Origin: Skeletonema tropicum
Lineage: Eukaryota; Bacillariophyta; Thalassiosirophyceae; Thalassiosirales; Thalassiosiraceae
Assembly (NCBI GenBank): GCA_037178625.1
Contig: CM074132.1
Location: forward strand, 620,001-684,000
DNA: 64,000 nt
Reading direction: 5' to 3'
Shown here: positions 32,736 through 43,602 of the stretch, one piece after another
Layout of the letters: every line of letters begins with the position of its first letter
Numbering within the stretch: position 1 is the stretch's first letter
Notes under the pieces: model-generated
Seen by the model: the letters and a program-made list of their open reading frames with translations, nothing else
What the model was told of the DNA's origin: nothing
Databases searched by the model: none
Translations under genes and position numbers: made by a program

Positions 32736-34460
32736 CTAATAGCACGTACTGTGACGATGAGATCTGGAAACACGATTCCTTCGAGAAGAAAGTTCTCCAT
32801 GCATACTTTCCGATGTACGACGAGCAATTCCTGACCCAGCAGGGTTGAGGGCACCAAACACATCGCAGTGAAGCCTACCCTCTTCAATGAGATTCTTTAC
32901 GTGGAACTTCGATGTCATTTCAATCATAGCGGATTTGCACATCTCAAGCATTTGTGCAGAGCCACATACGTACACATGACTATTCTCGCTTTCTATAATG
33001 GGTGCCAAAACTTGTTCGACTTTCTCAGTCTTCATAATATCGCCTGTGTATTGTTTTTCCTCCCCCGGCTCGCGAGAATAGCATCTAAACGTATCTGACA
33101 AAGCTCCTTCAATGATGAAATTCTCTATTTCATCATGGAAGAGGCCTTCCTTTTTCGAGCGAGAGCCAAAGACGAGGTACGACTTTCCCATCTTCTCACC
33201 TCTGGATCCGAAGTAAAATCGCTTTTGTAACAAACCACGAATAGGAGCAAAACCAGTACCGGTACAAATAAAAATGAGTGGTGCAGTGGGGTCGAGAGGA
33301 TAATGAAAGGAAGGATTTCTCTCAATTTTGAACGTGATTTCGTCGCCTTCGTTTACATTCGTGAGATAGTTGGAGCAAAGCCCCTTTTCAATCTTGCTTC
33401 CGCCACGTGAAAATATGAAACTCCCTACAACTAAGTCAATCTCAGAGCCAACGCATGCCTTACAACTGGCAATAGAGTATGAACGTGGGTGATTCATTTT
33501 CATACTTGATAGGAGAAAGGACAGAGTAACCTGCCCTGACAGCGAAGGGAAAATGTCGAATACGTCCTTCCACTTCATTCCGCACAAACTAATCATCTTC
33601 TCGTAATCATCTTTGTTCTTCCCTAGCTCCTTCAGCAAGGCTTTGTCTTTACCGCTCGTCGCAAGTGAAGCTAAGTCAAGGCAACTTTGTGTAGGGATCG
33701 GGGCTTCCATCGAAGCTTGAGTCTTCAAGAAAGAATCTATAGACACAAGCTGGTCGATATTGTGATGCATTATTGGTGCTGTTACAGCAAGCTCGGCAAG
33801 CGAAATCTCCTCACTCTCCAAAGTTACGTACATTTGATCGTCCAAGTTCAACTCGCCTGTTAGATGCTCAATGAATGCTCCGAGCCTCTCTTCGCTGATA
33901 GTATTGTGGGGGTAGACTTGAACATGATCACCAGGTTGATATGGCGGATTACCACACGAATCCAAATCAATCTTCACTAGACTTGTCTTTCGGTGAACGT
34001 TATTAGTAGATTCATTTTCATCACCTTCATCAGTATTTATCTCGCCCTCTTTTTGCCCCAAAAAATCAATGCGAGTCATAATCAAGCCTTCAAATACATC
34101 CTTACGCAAACGAGATGTATTTAGCAGAGCCTTATTAATTGCCTCGTTGATTCCCTCATCTACTTCAACAGTAGAATGTAAGGTACCATCAAGGTGGCGT
34201 GATGAATCGAGCGAATGAAGGTGACGTGATGAACCGAGCGAGTCGGTACTACTTTTTCGAAGATGGCTCCGCCTCGTCGAGACAGCACTACTATGCCGTC
34301 TAGACATGAATGTTTTTGCAGCTGCCTCTTTCACCTCTTTCGATGTGAAAATTCGGAGTGTTACGGATTCAAGAATAATCTGCCTTCTGCTATCGATTTG
34401 ATCGAGGTCATTGATTCTATCAGAAAGCTCTACTACCAAAGGAGATGCATCAGACATCAT
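32736..34460 (-). CDS. FAD/NADPH oxidoreductase of the diflavin-reductase (FNR) type, lacking an FMN domain
   Basis: The 574-aa protein begins MMSDASPLVVELSDRI; upstream in frame there is a stop, so this start is sound. The first ~140 residues are Ser/Arg/His-rich and low complexity. From ~residue 165 it is an FNR module with YQPGDHVQVYP, the FAD-binding RSYSIAS (HPRSYSIASC), a Gly-rich loop with GLCSNYLTNV, NADPH-binding FICTGTGFAPIRGLL, YLVFGSRSKKEGLFH and YVCGSAQMLEMC. This order equals the C-terminal reductase half of cytochrome P450 reductase, sulfite reductase alpha and NO-synthase. No flavodoxin-like domain is present or found upstream, so a separate electron acceptor is likely. Partner and substrate are unknown. 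Confidence 0.75.
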   Translation of the reverse strand: MMSDASPLVVELSDRINDLDQIDSRRQIILESVTLRIFTSKEVKEAAAKTFMSRRHSSAVSTRRSHLRKSSTDSLGSSRHLHSLDSSRHLDGTLHSTVEVDEGINEAINKALLNTSRLRKDVFEGLIMTRIDFLGQKEGEINTDEGDENESTNNVHRKTSLVKIDLDSCGNPPYQPGDHVQVYPHNTISEERLGAFIEHLTGELNLDDQMYVTLESEEISLAELAVTAPIMHHNIDQLVSIDSFLKTQASMEAPIPTQSCLDLASLATSGKDKALLKELGKNKDDYEKMISLCGMKWKDVFDIFPSLSGQVTLSFLLSSMKMNHPRSYSIASCKACVGSEIDLVVGSFIFSRGGSKIEKGLCSNYLTNVNEGDEITFKIERNPSFHYPLDPTAPLIFICTGTGFAPIRGLLQKRFYFGSRGEKMGKSYLVFGSRSKKEGLFHDEIENFIIEGALSDTFRCYSREPGEEKQYTGDIMKTEKVEQVLAPIIESENSHVYVCGSAQMLEMCKSAMIEMTSKFHVKNLIEEGRLHCDVFGALNPAGSGIARRTSESMHGELSSRRNRVSRSHRHSTCY

Positions 34461-35083
34461 TCATGGCTGTATTATTGACGTGTTGTTGGCGAAGGTCTTT
34501 GTATAAACCATCGTGAGAACGATTAATACGCCGAGGTGCCGTGAATGTTTGGTGGTGCGTCACGAGCATCGCGGTAGGGACTGCTATCGCTGGTCGGATA
34601 CTAATGCCAACAATAAATAATAATATCGATGCCCTTCCTAATGAGGCGGGTTGTGGCACGGAAATGTCGTTGATGTCCAGCACAGGGAGGTCAAGATATT
34701 GTGGGGGAGATGCCCGGGTGCAGTGGTGGGTGGGGATGCGTTGAATAGTTATAATGATGTATCCACGATGGCCTTGTCGAATAATATTTTTTGGCGTTTA
34801 AGGTGTCGGATGCGATTGGCATTGCGGCCATGGCGCAGGGTGTAATTATCTTTGGCAAGGGCGGAGTTACCACTGTGTAGGAGTGCAGCGGAATAACATG
34901 GTGGCCATCGTGGTTTTTGAGGAGATAGATTTGACTCGACTACTTCTACATACGGAGGAATAGTACGAAAATAAGCATCATAAATCATAACCGCCTTAAA
35001 TATCTGGCCGAAGTCTGCGCCGGCACTGCCTGCCATAGGTAAGCATAGGTAGCAAGCAACGTTAGTCTATACGTTAACAAAGG
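34461..35083. other. Divergent intergenic region with open frames
   Basis: It lies between a minus-strand reductase and a plus-strand glycosyltransferase. A 95-codon minus frame (35036-34749, starting MAGSAGADFGQIFKAVMI) and a further minus frame with a hydrophobic stretch (ASILLFIVGISIRPAI, ~34640-34590) could be exons of a small membrane protein. I could not find a convincing splice structure or family. Otherwise this is a shared promoter region. Confidence 0.3.
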
Positions 35084-36826
35084 ATGAGTGCCACCACATC
35101 CCCTCGCACCTCTGCGATTACTCCGGCAACACGCAGCTTCAACCATCGGTTGATAATGCTCATAATGGGTTTCTTGATCCTCTCACAGATACGTGTCATA
35201 TCAAACTTTGTCAATACGACAGCTAAGTTTGATCCAATTCGAGCAGAGAACGAGTATAAATTACATTATGTTGAGAATGAAAAACGAAAATTCGCCGCTT
35301 CAAAAGGCCTACTGGAGAATAAAAAGATTCCTTACTTGGATGATGATGCAGTTGATGGAACTGATGACAACAAAATGATGAAAATGTCACTGGCTGATAA
35401 TATTCAGCAACACGCAGCACCAACATTGATAACCGATGACATTACTGCATTTTGCGGATCGTGCACATGGAACAATACAAACATCAGCTGCGATGCCAGA
35501 GTAGACTTTATGATGAAACGCTACCCAGAGGAGAATCCTACTAGGGATGGAACAAAACAAATCATCTTGAAGAAAGGATTTTGTGTCGATCCAAATTGGG
35601 CCCCGGAGTTTATTGATGAAGATATCGCTAGTGTTGAGAGTGAGATGGCTTCAATGATTAGCAATCATAGCACGGGTGATACAGTTGACGATGTTGCCAA
35701 AATTGGGAATTCATCGATCCTACTGCGCAACTCGTCATCTTCGATCGCCAACACCACCACAACTGCTTACAAAGCTTCACCATTGCAATCTCAACCATCT
35801 TCAACGACACCTATCCACAACAATATTAGTTCGACAGCCATTGACTTGGTATCAATCACTACGAAGAAAGATTTCTACACTCTATTCAACAGCTCTGCCA
35901 TAACCTCATGGTTACGACACATTCAAAACGTTCGATCAATAACATTCATTGGTCCACCACGTTATCACAATATGTTTCAAGAGAACATGCGGATACATTA
36001 TCCACAACTTGTCGATACTACCAATAGCAGCAGTGAGGTGGTACCAATCCAATGGGTGAATGAGACACATTGGATAGAAAGCTACAAGAAAAAGTACCTC
36101 TGTCTGTATAGTAGCGTCTGTCAGCAATTGATGAAACTATTTGTATTTGACCTACGGACAAAACAGAACATGGACATTGGCAACAACGTGTTAATTGTAG
36201 ATTCTGATACCTTGTGGAGTCGGGATGTGACGTTTGTCCATGACAATGGAACAGTCACATACTTTGAAGTACAAAATTATGAAACTGGAGTAGATTGTAC
36301 TGGGATGGATCCTGTAGCATTCACAGAGAGTATAACGACGGGTGTAACAAAGATAGGTTCGAATCAAACAGCGAAGCAACTTGATACGGTCACGCCATAC
36401 AAAGCCTGTCGACGGGCAGAATATCCCAATGCTACTGGTAAACGACATATTGCTCATCACATGTTATTTCAATACGATGTCATGATGCATCTTCATGACA
36501 CCATCAACAAAGCTTGGTCTGCGCTCAACATTTGGCAAGCATTTAAGAAATGCAGCAGACTCACCTTTTGTCAATCGAGAGTGTCCGAGTATGAGCTGTA
36601 CTATTCCTTCATTTCTTTCCATTATCCAGAACGAGTTCATCTGGAATCATTGGTGAATGGTGAAAATTTCATGGAGGGTAGTGCTGTTTGTACTGTTGAT
36701 GAAATAGAGTGTTGCCGTCAGAAAGAGGTGTTGTTGAAGGGATGTCATGATCATCGCATAGATCTCATGAATAAGGCGAAGAATGATGCTGAGAAATTTT
36801 TTGCCATAGGTGACACGTGTTGCTAA
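35084..36826 (+). CDS. Type II membrane glycosyltransferase-like protein (DUF6492-like)
   Basis: The 580-aa protein has a cytosolic Ser/Thr/Arg N-terminus and one anchor at ~residues 22-45 (LIMLIMGFLILSQIRVISNF). A cysteine-containing stem (CGSCTWNNTNISCDAR) and Ser/Thr/Asn-rich linker follow. The C-terminal catalytic-like domain from ~265 has SITFIGPPRYHNMF, NVLIVDSDTLWSRDV (a DSD that may bind metal and nucleotide), HHMLFQYDVM and SEYELYYSF. The order of DSD..., HHM.F and E...YYS resembles the DUF6492 glycosyltransferase family. There are many N-glycosylation sequons in the lumenal part. Golgi location is inferred; donor and acceptor are unknown. Confidence 0.6.
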   Translation: MSATTSPRTSAITPATRSFNHRLIMLIMGFLILSQIRVISNFVNTTAKFDPIRAENEYKLHYVENEKRKFAASKGLLENKKIPYLDDDAVDGTDDNKMMKMSLADNIQQHAAPTLITDDITAFCGSCTWNNTNISCDARVDFMMKRYPEENPTRDGTKQIILKKGFCVDPNWAPEFIDEDIASVESEMASMISNHSTGDTVDDVAKIGNSSILLRNSSSSIANTTTTAYKASPLQSQPSSTTPIHNNISSTAIDLVSITTKKDFYTLFNSSAITSWLRHIQNVRSITFIGPPRYHNMFQENMRIHYPQLVDTTNSSSEVVPIQWVNETHWIESYKKKYLCLYSSVCQQLMKLFVFDLRTKQNMDIGNNVLIVDSDTLWSRDVTFVHDNGTVTYFEVQNYETGVDCTGMDPVAFTESITTGVTKIGSNQTAKQLDTVTPYKACRRAEYPNATGKRHIAHHMLFQYDVMMHLHDTINKAWSALNIWQAFKKCSRLTFCQSRVSEYELYYSFISFHYPERVHLESLVNGENFMEGSAVCTVDEIECCRQKEVLLKGCHDHRIDLMNKAKNDAEKFFAIGDTCC

Positions 36827-36982
36827 TTATTTATTCAAGAGATTTACCAACGTGATAACAGCAAAGGTTTGATCTCGTCGAATATACTTTCTTTCTCTTC
36901 ATACATGTCATGAATATATCATCATTGCTTTATCTTTTATTTCCTGTTCACTTCATTTCTGTAGATATTCCACAATTTATTT

Positions 36983-37822
36983 TTACTCCTCCATCTCATC
37001 ATCCTCCTCCTCACTCTCCTCCCCCTCTGCCTCCTCAATCTCCTTCTTCGCCCAAGCAGTAGCCTCGGCAATAACACCCTTCGGTACACCCACATGCTTC
37101 CACCCACTCCCCTCACACAACCATGACATTTCCAATTCAAATGGTTTATCCTTCGCTTCATCATGTAGCGTATAAATAATTTTGGCAAGTTGTTTCACTC
37201 CCTCCGCACACGTGATTAACTCCCCCTCTCCTCCATCTCCAGCAGCAGACGCGGCAACTTGTTTCGGATTAATCGATAACTTCTCCATCTCCGTCCTAGC
37301 AGGCTGCCTCCCCCTCCCAGCCGCAGCGCCATAATACTCATACGTAACCCCACTCGGCTCCACCATGTGAAGTGAATGCTCCTTCGTCGCCGGATCATAC
37401 GCCGCAATCAACGTCGAACAGCCAAATGGTCGTAGTGCACCATGCAACGTAAAATAATGGACATAGGCACTCAATCGATTGGCCAATGTCCTCGGTGGGA
37501 TTTTAGTGCCATACGTTTCATCATAATTGCTCGCCTCCTCTCTTGCCCGATTGACAATCTGTCGTCCATCACTGACAAATCCTGTAATTGCCACTCCGGC
37601 ATATTCATCGACAGTGTGGACACGTCGTCCGGTAGTTTCCTTGACGAGCATTTTGGTAATGAGGGGCTTTTCGACGGCGAGGACAACGCCGTCGGAACAG
37701 CGGAGGCCGAGAGCGGTGCCGGCATTTTCGACGGCTTTGTGGGCGTATTCGACTTGGAAGATGCGGCCGTCGGGGGAGAAGGTGGAGGAGGAGAGGTCGT
37801 AGCCTGATCCTGAGGATGCCAT
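36983..37822 (-). CDS. PSMA3: 20S proteasome subunit alpha-7 (PSMA3)
   Basis: The 279-aa protein begins MASSGSGYDLSSSTFSPDGR, followed by IFQVEYAHKAVENAGTALG. This is the proteasome alpha-subunit N-terminal signature that gates the core particle. Further blocks are GVVLAVEKPLITKMLV, GRRVHTVDEYAGVAITGF and GALRPFGCSTLIAAYD. The Tyr-Asp-Leu-Ser start and the acidic tail (EEAEGEESEEEDDEMEE) match alpha-7. No intron. It is slightly longer than human PSMA3 (255 aa) because of a Gly/Ala-rich insertion near residues 205-212 and the longer tail. Confidence 0.93.
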   Translation of the reverse strand: MASSGSGYDLSSSTFSPDGRIFQVEYAHKAVENAGTALGLRCSDGVVLAVEKPLITKMLVKETTGRRVHTVDEYAGVAITGFVSDGRQIVNRAREEASNYDETYGTKIPPRTLANRLSAYVHYFTLHGALRPFGCSTLIAAYDPATKEHSLHMVEPSGVTYEYYGAAAGRGRQPARTEMEKLSINPKQVAASAAGDGGEGELITCAEGVKQLAKIIYTLHDEAKDKPFELEMSWLCEGSGWKHVGVPKGVIAEATAWAKKEIEEAEGEESEEEDDEMEE

Positions 37823-38127
37823 GGTTTATTATTGGTTGGTTATGGAGTGTTTAATGGTGTAATACAGTAAAAGCTATGATAGGTGCGATGCTATCATTGT
37901 CGATATTTTTGGATTTTGATCGAAGCCAAAAGATGTTTCTTCCTGGTTTTATGTTACAGATGTCACACAAAGTGACACGCTTTGACGAATTCTATGGCGG
38001 GCGGGAACCGGAACAAGCAACTACTTGTAATAAGTCTGAAATAGTCAAAAGTCTGACGGAATCTCCAAGGATTCAACTTATGATAGATCTGAATCGAATA
38101 GTTAATTAAGTAGGGGAGCTCAAGCAC

Positions 38128-41100
38128 TCACATTCCACTAAATGTAGTCGATATGAAACCCGATTCGTCCGTGCGATGCATGTCAGTGTTTGTAGGATAA
38201 ATGTCGTCCAATGGTTCGTTGTACTCCCCGACAAATGAAAAGCATCGTAATAACCGCAAATCCTTCTTCGTTGTATTCCATTCCTTCTCGTCCTTCCACA
38301 CTACCGCTTTCAGTATCTTGCTGCATTTTTCATCATCTATCATAGTTAAGAGATTGTCTTCTGCCTGCCCTGCCCCTCTTTTTCCAAGAGTTTCTTCAAT
38401 GAAGTCTTTCAAGTTGTCGCTTCTGGTAGGCATACTTCGAGTTCGTTCAACCTTAGCTAAAACCTTGCACATCTCAAGGCGCAACCTTTTAGAATTAGAT
38501 GCACACAATGCTAGAATAAATAAACACGCCTCTTTCATCTTCGCTTCATACGGTGTCTCTTCATCCGGCGTCTGATCCCGACGGTACCATATAACTTTTA
38601 TGACCTTGAATACATTGACTAATCGCTTGCTAGAGCGTGGGCTGACACCAGATAACACACAAGCATCTTCTAGCATTTCTAGCTCTTCCCAAGTGAAATC
38701 AAGTTCCTCAGTAGGCATCGCAACCAAAGGTTTCATTGGTTCGGGTGTCTCCAAAAAAATATTAGTTGCCTCGTCTACAACGTTTATGTAGCCAGGCAAG
38801 AGAGGTGCATTCTCGTTTGGTTGCCCTGAAGCTGCAGATTGAGTATCATCTTCTGGCGTAAGACTTTTTGATTCGTCGCTCACTTCCACCCTTTCTTCAA
38901 GAAGTTGAGCATCATCTTTTGGCCTAGGACTTTTTGATTCGTTGCTCAATTCTACGCGAGCCTTTTTCTTCGCATTCATTTGCTCTTGAAGATACGACTT
39001 CATGTACTCGTTGCTTATTGGTGGCACGCGGTACGGTAGCTGAATTATCTTCTCCATGTAGTCCAAACCAGATGGGTGCCGTTTTCGATCAAGTATATTT
39101 TTGTATTCATTCTCCAGACAAAGCGTTACGTACTGAGCATCAATTGCCAGCACAACCACAAATAGCTCCGTTTTCACTAACAACTGCACGGCCTCAAGAG
39201 TTTCAACAACTTTATTTGGTGGACAACGGTCAAGGTCATCAATGAACAGGACGATGCGAGGGTGGCCCCGCGGAAATCTTTCTTTTTGTTTGCTGCTCCT
39301 GTTCAACATTGCATCTGATATTTTTTTGAGATCTATTTAACTGTGCCTGATGCACTACACCAAGATGTTCCTCGTAATTGTTTGACCCGAGTCTATCTCC
39401 AACTACCTTGTTCAGTGAGTCACCCTCCCTGAGCCAAATGCGGTCTTCAAGAGAGTTGATCTCAGCATTCAACATTTGTATCTTTTCCTTCCGCTTCTCT
39501 TTCTCGTTAGTATCAATGCGAAGCAGTGCTTTATTTGCTGCTTCCAACGCTTTTTGTACTGGCTCTTTCTTGACATAGGTTTCATCTAGCTGATTCTCCT
39601 CATCGTTCCCATCACTGCTACACTGCGCTTTCTTTTCTTTCTTTTCGTTAAGTGCTTCCAACGCCCTTTGAACTTGCTCTTTGTCTAGATTCAACTCACT
39701 TGCTACTCTGCTAAGAATCACGTCTTGAGCGGACTTGAATTTTTCTCTCGCTTCATTAAATTTGACAACTAATCCAGAAAAGAAGGGCCCGAGGGCAGTA
39801 AGGGCAGCAAAAGTTGCTCGACCTTTGCCAAGAACTAGAGGAAGTAATACCGCAATGATTATTGAGGACAGAAACACTGTGATCCAAAGTGTCGACAATT
39901 TTCCTGCACAGATGTGGTCCCAGCATCTCAAGAACGGTCCGAACATTCCCTTCCATCGCTTAAAATTATCCATTGCAGCTTTCACGGTCCGAGGAACTGG
40001 ATCATTTTTATTATCGTCGGCGTATTGATTGTAGGCGTCTTTGAGGAGCTTTTTAATTTCTGGTAGAATTGTGGTATTGACCTCTGCGATAACATCCTCC
40101 CATGCAAGTTGTTGCTTTTCATTGATCATAATTTCTAGAAGTTCTTGCTGCTTCTCTTCAAGTTCTTTCACTTCCTTCGTATAGTTGCTATTGGTCGCAT
40201 CAATCAAGCCTTTCGTAATGTTTCCACCTCTTGGCTCCCAGTCGCGAATCGCTTGTTTCACACTTTCAGCCTTCATACCTTCTTTCAGATGCTTGATCTC
40301 ACCACTAGTAGTGAATTGGTCCATCAGTTCAATCACACTCACTCCTTTCATTAGAAGCTCTGATCCAATTGCTTTCTCCAAATCTAATTGGTCGTTGAGT
40401 TCTGTCAAGATACGGTTCATCAAACTTGCCCAGAGGTAACCCTTCCCATATGTCCATACATCGAACCATACTGAGAATATATGACCGACGTATGGAAATT
40501 TCTTTTTGACATTTTCATCAGTGAGATCATACTTTTGTATCTCTTTCAAGCGCTCCTTAATTAAGTTGTACGTGAAACTTTTGCCAGATCCCCAACCTCC
40601 CAATATTCCAACGACAAATGGAGGTTGCAAGTCCTGAAAGGCAATTGTATCTGCGATTGCGTTAGCTTCATCTAAAACACCAAGTAAGTCTTTGCCTTTG
40701 GTGTGATCGCTGAAGAGTTTTTTGCTCCGCATTTCTTTGAAAGCATCAAACTCCTCCACCTCTACATCAAATGGGCTTTGCTGCTGCTCCTCTGAACTTT
40801 CTTGTTGCTGTTCCTCTAAACCTTACTCAGTCGCAATTCTAATCAGAGTAAGTGCCTCCTTTTCACTATACGCACACAAGTGAACCTCTTGTAACGCGGG
40901 ATATCCACCAAATTCACAAATGGCTTTTATACCTATTTTCATCACTTCTTCAAGACTTCGTTCCCCTCGATAATTACCAGACGAAAGTAGAGTAAATGCA
41001 ATGGCCTCTAAGTTCTGGCTCTTTCCAATTTCCAAACTAGTAGTGTACGCAGATGATAGCAATTTATCCCCTCGAGCCATCTCTTCTTCGGTGTCATAAA

Positions 41101-41446
41101 ACCTATAGTTCGGCCCAACTGCATGAATAACGTACGGCACATTCAATGATCCGTACGAATTAGGTCCAGTTAAAACAGCACTTCCGGTTTTGCACCTTTT
41201 CCCCTGCTCTAACTCTGGCAAATTCCGTCTATCCTTTTGCAGAATTTTCCCTCCAGCAATATTAACTGCACCATCCGCACCGCCTCCACCCAGACATTGC
41301 TCATTGGCAGTATTCACAATGGCAGCGGATTGATTACTGTGTGACCATTTCGCGACAGATCCCTTTGAAATGACAAGATTAAAATTGCGAGACGGTATGT
41401 GGTATGTTGCCGCTCGGGGAAGGGGGGATGCTGGTGTAGGAGACAC
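38128..41446 (-). CDS. Macro domain-KAP P-loop NTPase fusion (one predicted intron, one frame change)
   Basis: Read on the minus strand. The macro domain (41446-40827) shows AIVNTANEQCLGGGGADGA, RCKTGSAVLTGP and VPYVIHAVGPNYR, the ADP-ribose-binding pattern. The frame then meets TAA at 40826-40824. A consensus donor GA/GTAAGG (40826) and acceptor CTCTTCAG (40710) remove 117 nt in matching phase, joining ...RIAT-D-DHTKGKDLLG. The KAP NTPase follows: Walker A GGWGSGKSF, two membrane segments (WITVFLSSIIIAVLLPLVLG and FAALTALGPFFSGLV), a charged coiled-coil linker, then Walker B RIVLFIDDLDRCPP. KAP NTPases typically carry membrane helices inside the P-loop domain. At 39335-39340 the frame changes by one base; dropping one base of the TTT run gives a smooth linker. 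No ATG opens the macro frame; an upstream ATG at 41609 could join by a 109-nt intron. The gene may be damaged, or contain errors. Function is inferred as an ADP-ribose-linked signalling ATPase at a membrane. Confidence 0.68.
40710..40826 (-). other. Predicted 117-nt intron inside the macro-KAP gene
   Basis: The donor is GTAAGG and the acceptor CTCTTCAG, with phase 2 on both sides. Apart from the TAA at its very start the intron stays open in the host frame and reads as a Gln/Glu-rich linker (GLEEQQQESSEEQQQSPFD). The downstream frame has only a GTG, not ATG, which argues that KAP is not a separate gene. Confidence 0.6.
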
Positions 41447-43602
41447 TACTGGCAGGAGGAGATTTCGTCGTACAAATTTTAATTCCTACCTTAGATTATA
41501 CCTGGTAGTGCCGGAGAGTGCCGGTCAAGATGTGTGAAACACAAAATTTAAGACTACTATTCTCAAAACTTATTTTGACTCGACTGATCGCACAACACGC
41601 GTTCATCATGCAACTTCCAATTTCATTGATGAAACATACCGAGGCATACCAGCGGCGACGTTAAATAACAACAACAATACATTGGATATGCTTCTCCTTT
41701 TGGTGCAAACATCGCCGCAACTATCTGTAGTAGTTAAGTTCTGCAAAAGGAGGAACAGATGAGGACCACACGTGCTGCGAAAGCAATAGTCACCTTTTTG
41801 CCACCCGCGTGCATTAATGCCGATGATGATATGATCTCACCCACCTGTGGCAAGATACCTTCTTCGACTCCCTATTTGGAGCATCCCAACACGTTACCAT
41901 TCCATGCATTGTCGTTCTCCAGACAAATGACTCGAAGGGGCTGTCCCAACTTACCGAATGAAGCCCTTGGACTACGCTTACACACCAATCGTCACGGTGA
42001 ACCAATCAAGACCGATGCACAACAAGGCCGAAGTTCACCAAGACAAGCTGAAGGAGATGCAGAAAAGGCACAATATAATGGTGGGTAGAGAGTTTAATAG
42101 TTATTGCACTGTCTCCTACGGACAAATTTGCGAGGGTGCAAAAGAAAATAGGCCGGCAGATGCTCCACCAATCAGCAGAACACGTTCTGCTGATTTTACT
42201 AACTCTTTGAAATGGAAACCCACAAAGAATTCACCGCAGATGAAAAATGGAATACTGTGGCAATACCATCTCGTGACGCAGAATTGAAAGGAGTGAAGGT
42301 CCAAGAAGTTATGTCATAGCAACAACTCCGAGAGGATTTGATGGACATGGACTACTTGACAAACGGAAAGAGCAATTGCCGCATGATGACATGAAACAAC
42401 CGCCAACACAATTGCCAACTAAGCCTTTTGAGTCGGCTACTATCTCTATTACTAAACCCGCTGCTGTCACTCCATCTCATGTGCTTCCCTTGAGAGGAAA
42501 TGACTATTGTACCGCTGTTGCCTGATATCACCGATCCTCCACAACTAAACCTTTTCCGAGTCAGACAAGCATCAATATCCCGTCCTATCAGAGGTTGCTC
42601 CTGGTGTACTTCATCGGAACAGGGAGTGCGTAGGAGGAATGGACATGCATCAGATTCATATCGGCGCAATGCTTCGCGAGATATCAAAGTTCAAATCATC
42701 ACGTGGTGAAGCTGTCGGATACAGTTACAGTCAGCTAATTCGCACTCATCTCATATCCTTCTTGATGTGCCCATTGTCAATAAAGACAATAAGAAAGTTC
42801 CACAAATGAAAGCTGTCCTAAATCAACTAATGAGCGTGGGTGATCCAGGTATTGAAGACATGATGGTGGAGTCGGCTCGGTGACTGAATATCTTCCAAGA
42901 CGGCTTCTGCTATAATTTTTGCTTCAGTAGGGTAGGAGACTTGGAGAAGCAGGCAATAATACGTGCTTGATGTGAGCAAGAGCAATGAATCCACAAGTTG
43001 TCATGAGGAGAGAATCGGTGGCTAGAAGTTAAGGGAAAGAGTAAGAACAAGGGTCCTACGGCCAAGACAGCAAAGACAAAAAGTATTCCTGAAAGCACTA
43101 GAGGAAAATGTGGTAGAGTTATACATTAAGAGGCGGCGCAACTGTATAAAATCATGATGTGTCTATTGATGTTCTATTGTAATCGTCTTACCCATCTCCT
43201 GTCTTACATGTAGTAAAAAGAAGTACTCGACATGGCTGAAAATGTGAGTGAAGGTGAGTTCTACGACGATTTTTTGCTTTTACGTAGGAATAGTATGTAT
43301 ATTCGAGTCGAGTCAAATCGCTGCTAGTGGTGGAGACGACATCCTTTAGGAGTAAAAATTATGGTACCATTGGGCTCGCTTGGTTTGTTGGCTAGAGCTA
43401 GCCGTTGCCGAGGTGTTTGGTGTGATTATGCGACAGCGACATCTATTGTACTGATTCTGATTGAGGGGCTCTATAACCTGTTAGCATCCTCGATCTCTTC
43501 CAATCGATGCTATTGATAGATAGATTATTTTAGTCACTAATCTTGACTCTTGATAGATTATACTGTTCCATTGATTTGAATTTGCAAGCACCTATTTTCA
43601 TT
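41447..43602. other. Decayed coding-like region, no intact gene
   Basis: Plus-strand frames of 69-109 codons (41759-42088, 41958-42287, 42500-42709) change frame repeatedly. They are hydrophilic (for example KRKEQLPHDDMKQPPTQLPT), suggesting a retrotransposon gag/pol-like or other protein relic. No RT, integrase or protease motif was recognised. The leading ~170 bases may contain a 5' exon of the macro-KAP gene. Confidence 0.35.

Noticed and set aside
32736..34460. Nitric oxide synthase or P450 reductase
   Set aside because: Only the FNR half is present; no heme-oxygenase or flavodoxin motifs upstream.
34749..35036. Small mitochondrial (MTFP1-like) protein gene
   Set aside because: A few residues could be aligned by eye but no consistent splice structure or convincing motif supports it.
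37216..37807. Open frames on both strands within the proteasome gene
   Set aside because: Shadows of the PSMA3 frame in GC-biased codons.
39239..40759. KAP NTPase as a stand-alone gene starting at 40759
   Set aside because: The apparent start is a GTG inside a frame that continues upstream to the macro-domain stop, and the spliced fusion has better phase and sites.
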